This document shows, in pieces, positions 24,577-31,697 of a stretch of DNA of 64,000 nucleotides. Source of the DNA: JANQIO01 sp043513815 (GTDB taxonomy: Bacteria; Pseudomonadota; Gammaproteobacteria; Pseudomonadales; Halieaceae); assembly GCA_043513815.1 (NCBI GenBank), contig CP121313.1, positions 1,550,001 to 1,614,000 on the forward strand, in the 5' to 3' direction. Under the pieces are notes generated by a model. It made no database searches. It saw only the letters and a program-made list of their open reading frames with translations, and was not told where the DNA came from. The translations under genes and the position numbers were made by a program. Position 1 is the first letter of the stretch, and each line of letters starts with the position of its first letter.

Positions 24577-25362
24577 GTGAAATTTGACCAGTACCAGGTA
24601 AGCGCATTCAGCAGCAAACCCTTCGCCGGCAACCCCGCCGCGGTAGTGCCGCTCACAGAATGGCTGCCCGACGAAACCTTGCAGGCGATTGCCGCCGAGA
24701 ACAACTTGTCTGAGACCGCCTTTTACCTGCCACAGGAAGACGGCTTCGAGCTGCGCTGGTTTACTCCTACGGTGGAAGTGGAGCTGTGCGGTCACGCCAC
24801 CCTGGCCACCGCTCATATATTGTTCAACGAGCTCAACCACGACGCCGACAGCATTCGCTTCAGTACCCGGTATTCAGGCGACCTGATGGTGTCGCAGGAC
24901 GAGCGTGGAATCTGCATCGACCTGCCTGCCTACGCCATCCATGAAACCGATATACACCCGGCTATCGGCGAGGCGCTCAACGGCGTGCCGAGTGCGGCCT
25001 ACGCGGCGCCCTTCTGGGTTTACCTGTTCGACAGTGAAGACCAGGTACGTGCCCTTGCTCCCGACTTCAGGGCCCTGACGGTGGCCTCGGATCTGCCGGT
25101 GATTGTTACCGCGCCCGGGGATGAGGTGGATTTCGTGTCGCGTTTCTTCGGCCCCCAGGTCGGGGTAGATGAAGACCCGGTCACCGGCTCGGCCCACTGT
25201 GCCCTGGTTCCCCTGTGGTCGGAGAAGCTCAGCAAGACCACGCTCACGGCGCGCCAGCTGTCAAAGCGCACCGGCGACCTGCTCTGTGAACTACAGGGCG
25301 ACCGGGTGCTGCTGCACGGTCATGCGCTGACCTTTTTGCGGGGCCAGATCGATATCGCCTGA
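24577..25362 (+). CDS. PhzF-family isomerase/epimerase-like protein
   Basis: A 261-residue member of the PhzF/diaminopimelate-epimerase fold. KPFAGNPAAVVPLTEWLPDE and AAENNLSETAFYLP (with the catalytic-type Glu) form the first half. ELCGHATLATAHILFN and VDEDPVTGSAHCALVPLW, with the glycine-rich GNPA/GHA and TGSAH loops, complete it. No other phenazine genes are present, so the substrate is not phenazine-related by context. The start is GTG with GGGGAG 7 bases upstream. Confidence 0.88.
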   Translation: MKFDQYQVSAFSSKPFAGNPAAVVPLTEWLPDETLQAIAAENNLSETAFYLPQEDGFELRWFTPTVEVELCGHATLATAHILFNELNHDADSIRFSTRYSGDLMVSQDERGICIDLPAYAIHETDIHPAIGEALNGVPSAAYAAPFWVYLFDSEDQVRALAPDFRALTVASDLPVIVTAPGDEVDFVSRFFGPQVGVDEDPVTGSAHCALVPLWSEKLSKTTLTARQLSKRTGDLLCELQGDRVLLHGHALTFLRGQIDIA

Positions 25363-25366
25363 CTGG

Positions 25367-26080
25367 CTACTGTGTCCCCAGGCTGGTCAGCACGGCGTCT
25401 CGGTAGGCATCGCTGATCGGCAGTTCCAGGTCGCCAATCTCAATATCCTGGCGGGTGACTGCGCTGATGTGGGCCCGGTTGACCAGATAGGAGCGATGAA
25501 TGCGCAGAAAGCTCGGGCCTAGCTGCCGGGCAAATCCGCTCAACGTACTCTTTACGACATAGCGCTGAGCCTGGGTGTGCACCTCCAGATAATCCTTCAA
25601 GCCGCGCACATACAGAATGTCCTGTCGCTGCAGTCGCACGTTCTTCCTGTTCACGCGTACGAACAGGTCCTGGGTTGGCGGCTCCAGTGGTGCTGACGAT
25701 CCGGCAGCGTCCGGGTGACCCCGGGAGGAGAGAAACCGTTGCACCGCCTTGAAGAAGCGCGAGAAGACGATAGGCTTGAGCAGGTAGTCCACTGCCTCCA
25801 GCTCAAAGCCCTCCACCGCGTAGTCCCGATACGCCGTGGTGAAGATGACCGCGGGTGCGTCACTCAGGCTGTTGTGGAAATCGGTGCCCTTCATTACCGG
25901 CATCTCGATGTCCAGGAACATCAGGTCAACCGCGCGCTCCTCAAGAACCTGGCTAGCCTCGATGGCACTGCAGCAGGATGCCACCAGTTCGAACTGGGGC
26001 AGGTGGGCAAGGTGCGAGGCAATCAGCTCCCGGCCAAGGAATTCATCGTCAACGACGATGCAGGAATAGCGTTTTTGCAT
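25367..26080 (-). CDS. LytTR-type response regulator (LytR/AlgR family)
   Basis: A 237-residue regulator. The receiver domain has VDDE (10-13), the phospho-acceptor D57 in LMFLDIEMPVMKG, the conserved Thr (VIFTTAYRDYAVEGF) and Lys (YLLKPI). The C-terminal LytTR DNA-binding domain runs from DLFVRVNRKNVRLQRQDILY through RYVVKSTLSGFARQL to FLRIHRSYLVNRAHISAVTR. LytTR proteins bind pairs of direct repeats about 21 bp apart. The start at 26080 lies inside the kinase gene (58-base overlap), so the two are translationally coupled. Confidence 0.9.
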   Translation of the reverse strand: MQKRYSCIVVDDEFLGRELIASHLAHLPQFELVASCCSAIEASQVLEERAVDLMFLDIEMPVMKGTDFHNSLSDAPAVIFTTAYRDYAVEGFELEAVDYLLKPIVFSRFFKAVQRFLSSRGHPDAAGSSAPLEPPTQDLFVRVNRKNVRLQRQDILYVRGLKDYLEVHTQAQRYVVKSTLSGFARQLGPSFLRIHRSYLVNRAHISAVTRQDIEIGDLELPISDAYRDAVLTSLGTQ

Positions 26081-27144
26081 GGTTGATCCAGGACCAGTTG
26101 GGCGGTGTACTGGGTGTCGGTTCGGTTCACGGTGATCTGGTGAGCACCAGGACATTGTAGTGCCAGCTGGCGTCGCAGGTTACGAAGGCCGATGGCATTC
26201 TCGCGCTCCACGGCGTCGGTGGTACCCGGCGGAATGGTGTTGCGCACTTCGAACCGCAGCTGGTTCTCGTTCTCTAGCAGCGAGATCGAGACTTGCTCTG
26301 GCCTCAGCGACTTTGCCACGCCGTGCTTGAAAGCGTTCTCAAGCAGGGTGAGAAACAGCAGGGGAGGTACCTGTCGATCAAGGGAGGTCACCTTTCTGAA
26401 CTCTACCTGCAGGCGGTCACCGAAACGCAGTTTCTCCAGCGCGATATAGGCTTCGATCATGGCCACCTCATCTCGCAGCGACACCAGCGGCTCATTGCCC
26501 CGGTGCAGCACATAGTCGAGGATGCTCGACAGTCGGGCGACTGCCTCGGCTGTCTGCTCTGAGCGTTGCAGCGCCAATGCGTATATGTTGTTCAGGGTGT
26601 TGAAGATGAAGTGTGGGTTCAGCTGGTTTTTCAGCGCTTCCAGCTCGGCGGCCTGCTGTCTCTCTTTCAGTGAAAGCACCGCACGCTGCTGCCGGTAATA
26701 GTTCGCCGCAATCAATACGGCGGCGGGAAAGGCCAGCAGCGGCAGCTTGGACAGCAGGATGTACTTGCTGAGATAGGAGAACCCCAGCCGTTGCAGCAGG
26801 CCAACGTCGGCCAGGTGGCGTTGGTAGAAAGCGCCGTAAGTGGTGGGGTAAGCGCTCTCCAGGTACAGGTAGCTGACCAGAATATTGACTTGTGCGGCGG
26901 CCACCAGCGCCAGCAGGAACAGCCCGAGAAACCCTGCCACAGATCCCCGGTCCAGCCAGCGCGGGACCAACAGCCGCAGGGCGACCAGTGCCACCAGCAT
27001 CTGCAGCACGGTGGTTAGCCCCACCACTTCCAGCGCCTCACGGAGTGAAGAGTACTTGTGCCATTCCGGCCCCAGGTTAATGACGGCTACTACCGCCCAG
27101 AACAGCGCCAGTAACGAGGCTGTACCGGGTTTCCAATTGCTCAC
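26023..27144 (-). CDS. LytS-like sensor histidine kinase
   Basis: A 373-residue membrane kinase. Four N-terminal hydrophobic segments (about 8-25, 42-60, 70-92 and 128-148) form the sensor. The His_kinase domain has the phospho-acceptor H178 in LKNQLNPHFIFNTLNNIYAL, and the ATPase end has PPLLFLTLLENAFKHGV and a degenerate glycine box (NAIGLRNLRRQL). No extracellular sensor domain is seen. It starts at a GTG and faces the SDR operon across the GTCGAY repeat array. Confidence 0.87.
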   Translation of the reverse strand: MSNWKPGTASLLALFWAVVAVINLGPEWHKYSSLREALEVVGLTTVLQMLVALVALRLLVPRWLDRGSVAGFLGLFLLALVAAAQVNILVSYLYLESAYPTTYGAFYQRHLADVGLLQRLGFSYLSKYILLSKLPLLAFPAAVLIAANYYRQQRAVLSLKERQQAAELEALKNQLNPHFIFNTLNNIYALALQRSEQTAEAVARLSSILDYVLHRGNEPLVSLRDEVAMIEAYIALEKLRFGDRLQVEFRKVTSLDRQVPPLLFLTLLENAFKHGVAKSLRPEQVSISLLENENQLRFEVRNTIPPGTTDAVERENAIGLRNLRRQLALQCPGAHQITVNRTDTQYTAQLVLDQPCKNAIPASSLTMNSLAGS

Positions 27145-27195
27145 GGCCGATCCCGATTTTAACGAAGCCCTAGCTTAAGTGATGCCACCGGGCAG

Positions 27196-27317
27196 GTCGA
27201 TGCACTGTCGACCTGATGGGTCCCTGCGTCGATGAAGCCCTGAATTCGGTCGACCAGTGGCCCCCGCGGTGTGATTGCGGTGTTCGTCGATCAATGCCCG
27301 GGGGCAGTCGATTAATG
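27196..27317. promoter_or_regulatory. Array of GTCGAY direct repeats, candidate LytTR binding sites
   Basis: Six GTCGA motifs start at 27196, 27207, 27228, 27249, 27286 and 27307. Several extend to a GTCGAYNAATGG-like consensus (GTCGATCAATGCC, GTCGATTAATGG). Three intervals are exactly 21 bp, the two-turn spacing of LytTR sites. The array lies between the kinase gene and the SDR operon. A short dyad, CAGGTCGA-N7-TCGACCTG (27193-27215), overlaps the first two. Confidence 0.5.
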
Positions 27318-27377
27318 GATCGCCGTTACCGCTGGGCCCATTACCGTGAGCACCTCTGTTCAAATCAGGAGCCCACG

Positions 27378-28340
27378 ATGGCCAGATTACTTCTTATCCT
27401 GTTGCTGATGACAACCAGCACTACCGCCCTGCACGCCGCCGCAGCGGCGGGCAGCGGCAATGCCAAAGCGGTGCTGGTGACCGGCGCCAGCTCCGGTATT
27501 GGCAAGCGCATCGCGCTGACCCTGGCGGACCGAGGCTTCTTTGTGTACGCCGGCGCCCGTAAGGCCGAAGACATTGCGACGCTCAGTGGCCTGGAGAACA
27601 TCCAGGGAATACGGCTGGATGTGACCGACCACAACGACATCGACGCGGCGGTCAGCACCATCCGTGAATCGGGCCGTGGACTCTACGGTCTGGTCAATAA
27701 TGCCGGCGTGTTCCTGTTCGACCCAATGATCGAGATCAGCGAAGCCGACATGCAGTTCATCTTTGACGTGAACGTTTTCGGACCTTACCGGGTGACCCGT
27801 GCCTTCGCGCCGCTGATCATCGAAAGCCAGGGGCGAATAACCACCACAGGCTCCATAGCCGGCGCTTACTCCACCCGTCTGTTCGGACCCTACAGCATGA
27901 CCAAAGCGGCGATGGCCTCGTTCACCGAGGCGCTGTCGAAGGAGATGCAGAAGTTTGATGTAGCGGTAAGCATTGTTGAGCCGGGTAACTTCAGCTCCGA
28001 CATCATGGGCAACATGAAGACCCGAATGGCGCAGGAGCAGGACAAGCCCGGCGGTTCCCGATACCAAGGGGAAATCGCCCGCATGGCCGGATTTACGCAG
28101 GTAGACCGGTCCCATCACGCGGACCCGGCTCCGGTGGCTGAAGCAGTCTTTGATTTCCTGACCGCCGATAAGCCAAAGCTGCGCTACATGGTCACTCCGA
28201 ACCAGCGGGAAGCCACCATGACGCTGCGCAGTACGCTGAAGAAAGCGGTAGAGCTCAACCAGGACCAACCCTATGCGCTGACCCGAGATGAGCTGGTGGG
28301 TATTCTGGATCAGTTTCTCGCTCCGCAGGTCGCGCAGTGA
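27378..28340 (+). CDS. Short-chain dehydrogenase/reductase with N-terminal signal peptide
   Basis: A 320-residue classical SDR: cofactor loop TGASSGIG (35-42), NNAG (107-110), Ser159 and Y172-x3-K176 (GPYSMTKAAMASF). Unusually, residues 1-22 (MARLLLILLLMTTSTTALHA) look like a Sec signal peptide, although SDRs need cytoplasmic NAD(P)H. The leader could instead be a membrane anchor. The start at 27378 has AGGA 7 bases upstream, and longer readings enter the repeat array. The next gene overlaps it by ATGA. Confidence 0.85.
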   Translation: MARLLLILLLMTTSTTALHAAAAAGSGNAKAVLVTGASSGIGKRIALTLADRGFFVYAGARKAEDIATLSGLENIQGIRLDVTDHNDIDAAVSTIRESGRGLYGLVNNAGVFLFDPMIEISEADMQFIFDVNVFGPYRVTRAFAPLIIESQGRITTTGSIAGAYSTRLFGPYSMTKAAMASFTEALSKEMQKFDVAVSIVEPGNFSSDIMGNMKTRMAQEQDKPGGSRYQGEIARMAGFTQVDRSHHADPAPVAEAVFDFLTADKPKLRYMVTPNQREATMTLRSTLKKAVELNQDQPYALTRDELVGILDQFLAPQVAQ

Positions 28341-29662
28341 CTGGCAGTCGCCACTGGCTGGAACGGCTGATGCTCGTTCGCCCCGAAGAGCGCAGTGCCA
28401 CCTTGCTCGCATTCCTGATGGCGTTTGTGCTGATGGCTGCCTACCTGGTGTTGCGCCCGGTGCGCGACGCCATGGCCAGTGACTGGAGTGATGCGGAAGT
28501 CAGCTTGCTGTGGAATTTGCAATTGGTCCTCAGCATTGTGTTGGTGGGTCTTTACAGTGCCGCCGTGTCGCGATGGTCGTTGCGACGGGTGGTGCCCGGT
28601 GTCTACAGCCTGTTTGCACTGAGCTTTCTCGGCTTCTGGTTGGCGACACCGCTGGTGGCGGATACCGTGCTTCTGGACAAGGGCTTCTATCTCTGGGTTG
28701 CCGCTTTCAGTCTCTTCAACATGTCGGTCTTCTGGTCACTGATGAGCGACAGCTTCGATGCAGACCAGGGCCGACGTCTGTTCGCTGTCATCGCCTCAGG
28801 TGCCAGTGCCGGCGCCATCGCCGGCCCTGCGATTCCAGCACTCTTTGCTGCCTATCTCGGGCTGGATCGTCTGATGCTGATAGCGGCGCTGGGGGTGCTC
28901 ATGGTCGTACCCTTGATGTGGCTGCTGCAGCGCATGCGGCCAGCTAGTCTCACCAGGAGACCTCCGCGTGATCAAGCGTCCGCCAGGCACATCGACCTGC
29001 GTTGGTGGAGCGGCTTTCGCGATGCCGCGAACAACCCGTACCTGCGCGCTATTGGCCTGTTCATCTTGCTGTACGTTTTCGTGGGCTCCTTCGTCTATTT
29101 CATCCAGAAAAATCTGTTAGCTGACTTCACGCGAGTAGAGCGTACCCAGATTCTCAGCAGCGTGAGCTGGCTGGTGAATACGCTGACCTTCGTCTGTGCT
29201 CTGCTGGTGACAGGTCGGCTGGTAAACCGCGCCGGGATGGTGCTGACGCTGGCCTGCGTCCCGCTGATCCTGCTGGTGGGTATGGCGGCCATTGCCGTAG
29301 CGCCGTTCGTTGTGGTGCTACTGGCAGTGGACGTGGTACGGCGGGTGGGAAATTACGCCGTCACCCGGCCTGCCCGGGAGATGCTGTTTACCGAGGTCAC
29401 CGCCGACCAGCGCTTCAAGGCCAAGCAGGTGCTGGACGTGGTGGTTTACCGCGGCGGTGATGCTGCCAGCGGGTCAATATTCGCCCTGCTCAGCGAAGGC
29501 CTGGGTCTGGCACTGCCGGTAATGGCCCTGGTCGGTAGCGCCGTGGCCGGTCTCTGGGCGGCTGTGGCGGTGTACCTTGGTCGGCGCTACGACGACGTGG
29601 CAGCGGCCCCTCCTTTGACCCTGGAGGCGCCAGAGGCAGGCGCTGCCATGGCGATCAGATGA
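28337..29662 (+). CDS. Polytopic transporter (Tlc-like NTP/NDP exchanger or MFS)
   Basis: A 441-residue protein with about 12 hydrophobic helices. The N-terminus (ERSATLLAFLMAFVLMAAYL, then VLRPVRDAMASDW) and RRVGNYAVTRPAREMLFTEV resemble bacterial ADP/ATP-translocase-like (Tlc) and related MFS carriers. The substrate is not known, and free-living bacteria carry such homologues without parasitic ATP uptake. It overlaps the SDR gene by 4 bases and is followed after 35 bases by the NTF2-like lipoprotein gene. Confidence 0.75.
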   Translation: MTGSRHWLERLMLVRPEERSATLLAFLMAFVLMAAYLVLRPVRDAMASDWSDAEVSLLWNLQLVLSIVLVGLYSAAVSRWSLRRVVPGVYSLFALSFLGFWLATPLVADTVLLDKGFYLWVAAFSLFNMSVFWSLMSDSFDADQGRRLFAVIASGASAGAIAGPAIPALFAAYLGLDRLMLIAALGVLMVVPLMWLLQRMRPASLTRRPPRDQASARHIDLRWWSGFRDAANNPYLRAIGLFILLYVFVGSFVYFIQKNLLADFTRVERTQILSSVSWLVNTLTFVCALLVTGRLVNRAGMVLTLACVPLILLVGMAAIAVAPFVVVLLAVDVVRRVGNYAVTRPAREMLFTEVTADQRFKAKQVLDVVVYRGGDAASGSIFALLSEGLGLALPVMALVGSAVAGLWAAVAVYLGRRYDDVAAAPPLTLEAPEAGAAMAIR

Positions 29663-29697
29663 CACATTTCTATTCAAACTCAAATCAGGAACCAACA

Positions 29698-30213
29698 ATG
29701 CTTACTCGCAGATTGATCCAATTTTTCACCATGCTTCTGTTGCTGATCTCTGGCACGGGTTGTGCTGCCCAGGACTCCAGGCCTGTCGAAGCGGAGGTGG
29801 CGCAGTTCTTTGACAAATATATTGAGACTTACAACCGCAGATTTGGAAAGCCGGAGGCGGATGCCGTCTTCCAACGGGAGATAGCGCAGTACCTAAACGC
29901 ACCCCTGATGCAGGCGCCACCTAACCGGTCGCCACGAGTTGTCGAGTCGGCTGAGGTGGCGGGCAGGAACTTCGCCGGTTTTGTGGCCCAGTTGGAAAGC
30001 AAGGGCGTGCAGCGGCTGCAATGGCATGAAAAGCAACTATGGGTGTTGTCGCCGACCCAGGTATTGGCCAGCAACGTGGGCCATGGGGTCAATGCCGAGG
30101 GTGATATTGTCTACGAGACGGTGTCCATCTACCTGGTTTACAAGGTCGAGGGCGCCTGGAAAATCGTCAGTCTCAGCCCCTACCAGATGGAAAACAAGAT
30201 CAGCCTTCGCTAG
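29698..30213 (+). CDS. Putative lipoprotein with NTF2/SnoaL-like fold
   Basis: A 171-residue protein whose leader ends in LISGTGC, a lipobox. The rest (VAQFFDKYIETYNRRFGKPE through VYETVSIYLVYKVEGAWKIV) has the cone-shaped NTF2/DUF4440 pattern, a fold that often binds small hydrophobic ligands. The start at 29698 has GGA upstream. Its leader (CAAATCAGGA) repeats that of the SDR gene, suggesting a duplicated translation signal. It is the last gene of the SDR-transporter operon. Confidence 0.65.
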   Translation: MLTRRLIQFFTMLLLLISGTGCAAQDSRPVEAEVAQFFDKYIETYNRRFGKPEADAVFQREIAQYLNAPLMQAPPNRSPRVVESAEVAGRNFAGFVAQLESKGVQRLQWHEKQLWVLSPTQVLASNVGHGVNAEGDIVYETVSIYLVYKVEGAWKIVSLSPYQMENKISLR

Positions 30214-30273
30214 GGGTCGCTACGGACGCTCGCCGCGCTGATCCCTGGCACCGGCGTCCATGCACAATGGTTG

Positions 30274-30954
30274 CTAGAGCAGCGGTTCCAGCTGCGGCCA
30301 GACGTTGTCCAGCAGCAGTGACTGGGCCTCCACCGTCGGGTGAATGCCGTCGTCCTGCATCAGTGACGGGTCGGTGGCGACGCCGTCCAGCATGAAGGGG
30401 CTCATCGCGCTGTCGGTATCCGCGGCCACCCGCGTGAAGCTCTCGCGGAACGACTTCGTGTAGCGGCTGCCATAGTTGGGTGGTATTTCCATCGCCAGGA
30501 TCAGCACACCGGCGCCGGCGGCCTGTGACTGCCGGGCCATGTCGGCGAGGTTCTCGCGCAGCCGCGCCACTGGATAGCCGCGCAGCCCATCGTTGCCGCC
30601 CAGCTCGATAATGACCACGGTGGGTTGGTGTTCTTCCAGCAGCCCGGGCAGCCGCGCAGCGGCCCCGGCGCTGGTTTCGCCGCTGATGCTGGCATTGACG
30701 ACGCTGTAGTTCGGGTGACTGTCTGCCAGCCGTCCCGCCAGCAGGGCAACCCATCCCTCGTCGAGGGACATGCCGTAGGCGGCGCTGATACTATCGCCCA
30801 TCACCAGTACGGTTTTGCCCTGTGATCCAGCGGCCTGCGCGGTACCTATAATCAGCAGTAGAACGCCGATACACGCAAGTGCGCAGTGCACGGATTTTTT
30901 GAGGTACTTTTCGAAGTACTCTTCAAAGTACTCTTTGAGGTAGTTGGACAACAT
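30274..30954 (-). CDS. tesA: GDSL esterase / acyl-CoA thioesterase I (TesA-like)
   Basis: An SGNH hydrolase, 226 residues from the ATG at 30954. The catalytic Ser is in VLVMGDSISAAYGMS, the oxyanion Gly in SGETSAG, Asn in IIELGGNDGLRGYP, and Asp/His in DDGIHPTVEAQ. TesA is a periplasmic thioesterase/lysophospholipase, and the signal peptide (CALACIGVLLLIIGTAQA) is clear. The first 20 residues (YLKEYFEEYFEKYLKK) are read from a 12-bp tandem repeat, and this ATG overlaps the start codon of the divergent ABC gene. A GTG at 30891 would remove them. Confidence 0.9.
   Translation of the reverse strand: MLSNYLKEYFEEYFEKYLKKSVHCALACIGVLLLIIGTAQAAGSQGKTVLVMGDSISAAYGMSLDEGWVALLAGRLADSHPNYSVVNASISGETSAGAAARLPGLLEEHQPTVVIIELGGNDGLRGYPVARLRENLADMARQSQAAGAGVLILAMEIPPNYGSRYTKSFRESFTRVAADTDSAMSPFMLDGVATDPSLMQDDGIHPTVEAQSLLLDNVWPQLEPLL
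30896..30943. repeat. Four tandem 12-bp units between divergent tesA and ybbA
   Basis: The units start at 30896, 30908, 30920 and 30932, all of the form TYTTYRARGTAC. AGTACT palindromes span the junctions. The array is either the coding sequence for an extended TesA n-region or an operator/promoter array shared by the two divergent genes. Confidence 0.75.
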
Positions 30955-31672
30955 GATCAGAACAGAAAATCTCCGCAAACGGGTCCCCCTGGCTGAGGGC
31001 GAGCTGGAGATACTGAAAGGGATCGACATCGAAATCAAGGCGCGAGAATCAGTGGCGATTATCGGCGCCTCCGGTTCGGGCAAATCCACCCTGCTGGGTC
31101 TGCTGGCTGGCCTGGATGTGGCCAGCGAAGGCGATGTGTGGATCGACGGCGTGTCGCTGGCGGGCCTCGATGAAGACCAGCGCGCGCTGGTGCGCGCCGA
31201 GAAAGTCGGCTTCGTGTTCCAGTCATTCCAGCTGCTGCCCAGTCTCACAGCGTTGGAAAACGTAATGCTGCCGCTGGAACTGCACGGTGTGGCCAATGCC
31301 AGGACCTCTGCGCGCAGCTTCCTGGAGCGGGTGGGCCTGGCGGAACGCACCGACCACTACCCCAACCAGCTCTCCGGCGGTGAACAACAGCGGGTGGCGA
31401 TTGCCCGGGCCTTTGCGGCCGAGCCGGCCATCCTGTTTGCCGACGAGCCCACCGGTAATCTCGATACCGCCACCGGCGCCTATGTCATCGACCTGTTGTT
31501 CGAGATCAATCGCGAGCAGGGCACTACCCTGGTGCTGGTGACCCATGAGCAGCGCCTGGCGGATCGCTGTGACCGCCGCCTGCGCCTGCACGGCGGCGCC
31601 CTGGTGGGCGAGGAGAGCGGTCACGTCTCGCGTGACAACCAGGGCGGCGCGCCGCATCTGCGAGGCGTTTGA
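30953..31672 (+). CDS. ybbA: ABC transporter ATP-binding protein (YbbA/LolD-like)
   Basis: A 239-residue ATPase: Walker A GASGSGKST, Q-loop FVFQSFQLLPSL, signature LSGGEQQRVAIARA, Walker B ILFADEPTGNLD and switch His in LVTHE. It belongs to the LolD/MacB subfamily that powers mechanotransmission rather than transmembrane transport. Together with the FtsX-like permease 26 bases downstream it matches ybbA-ybbP, and the divergent tesA neighbour is the conserved E. coli-like arrangement. The exact start is uncertain (ATG 30953 or TTG 30944). Confidence 0.9.
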   Translation: MIRTENLRKRVPLAEGELEILKGIDIEIKARESVAIIGASGSGKSTLLGLLAGLDVASEGDVWIDGVSLAGLDEDQRALVRAEKVGFVFQSFQLLPSLTALENVMLPLELHGVANARTSARSFLERVGLAERTDHYPNQLSGGEQQRVAIARAFAAEPAILFADEPTGNLDTATGAYVIDLLFEINREQGTTLVLVTHEQRLADRCDRRLRLHGGALVGEESGHVSRDNQGGAPHLRGV

Positions 31673-31697
31673 TGGCCCTTTCATGGCGGACGACTAA

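Noticed and set aside
27216..27377. N-terminal extension of the SDR frame back to 27216
   Set aside because: It would encode the GTCGAY repeat array and hide a clear signal peptide and Shine-Dalgarno at 27378.
30955..31350. Extension of the tesA frame over ybbA (to 31350)
   Set aside because: Residues upstream of 30954 are antisense to ybbA and low-complexity.
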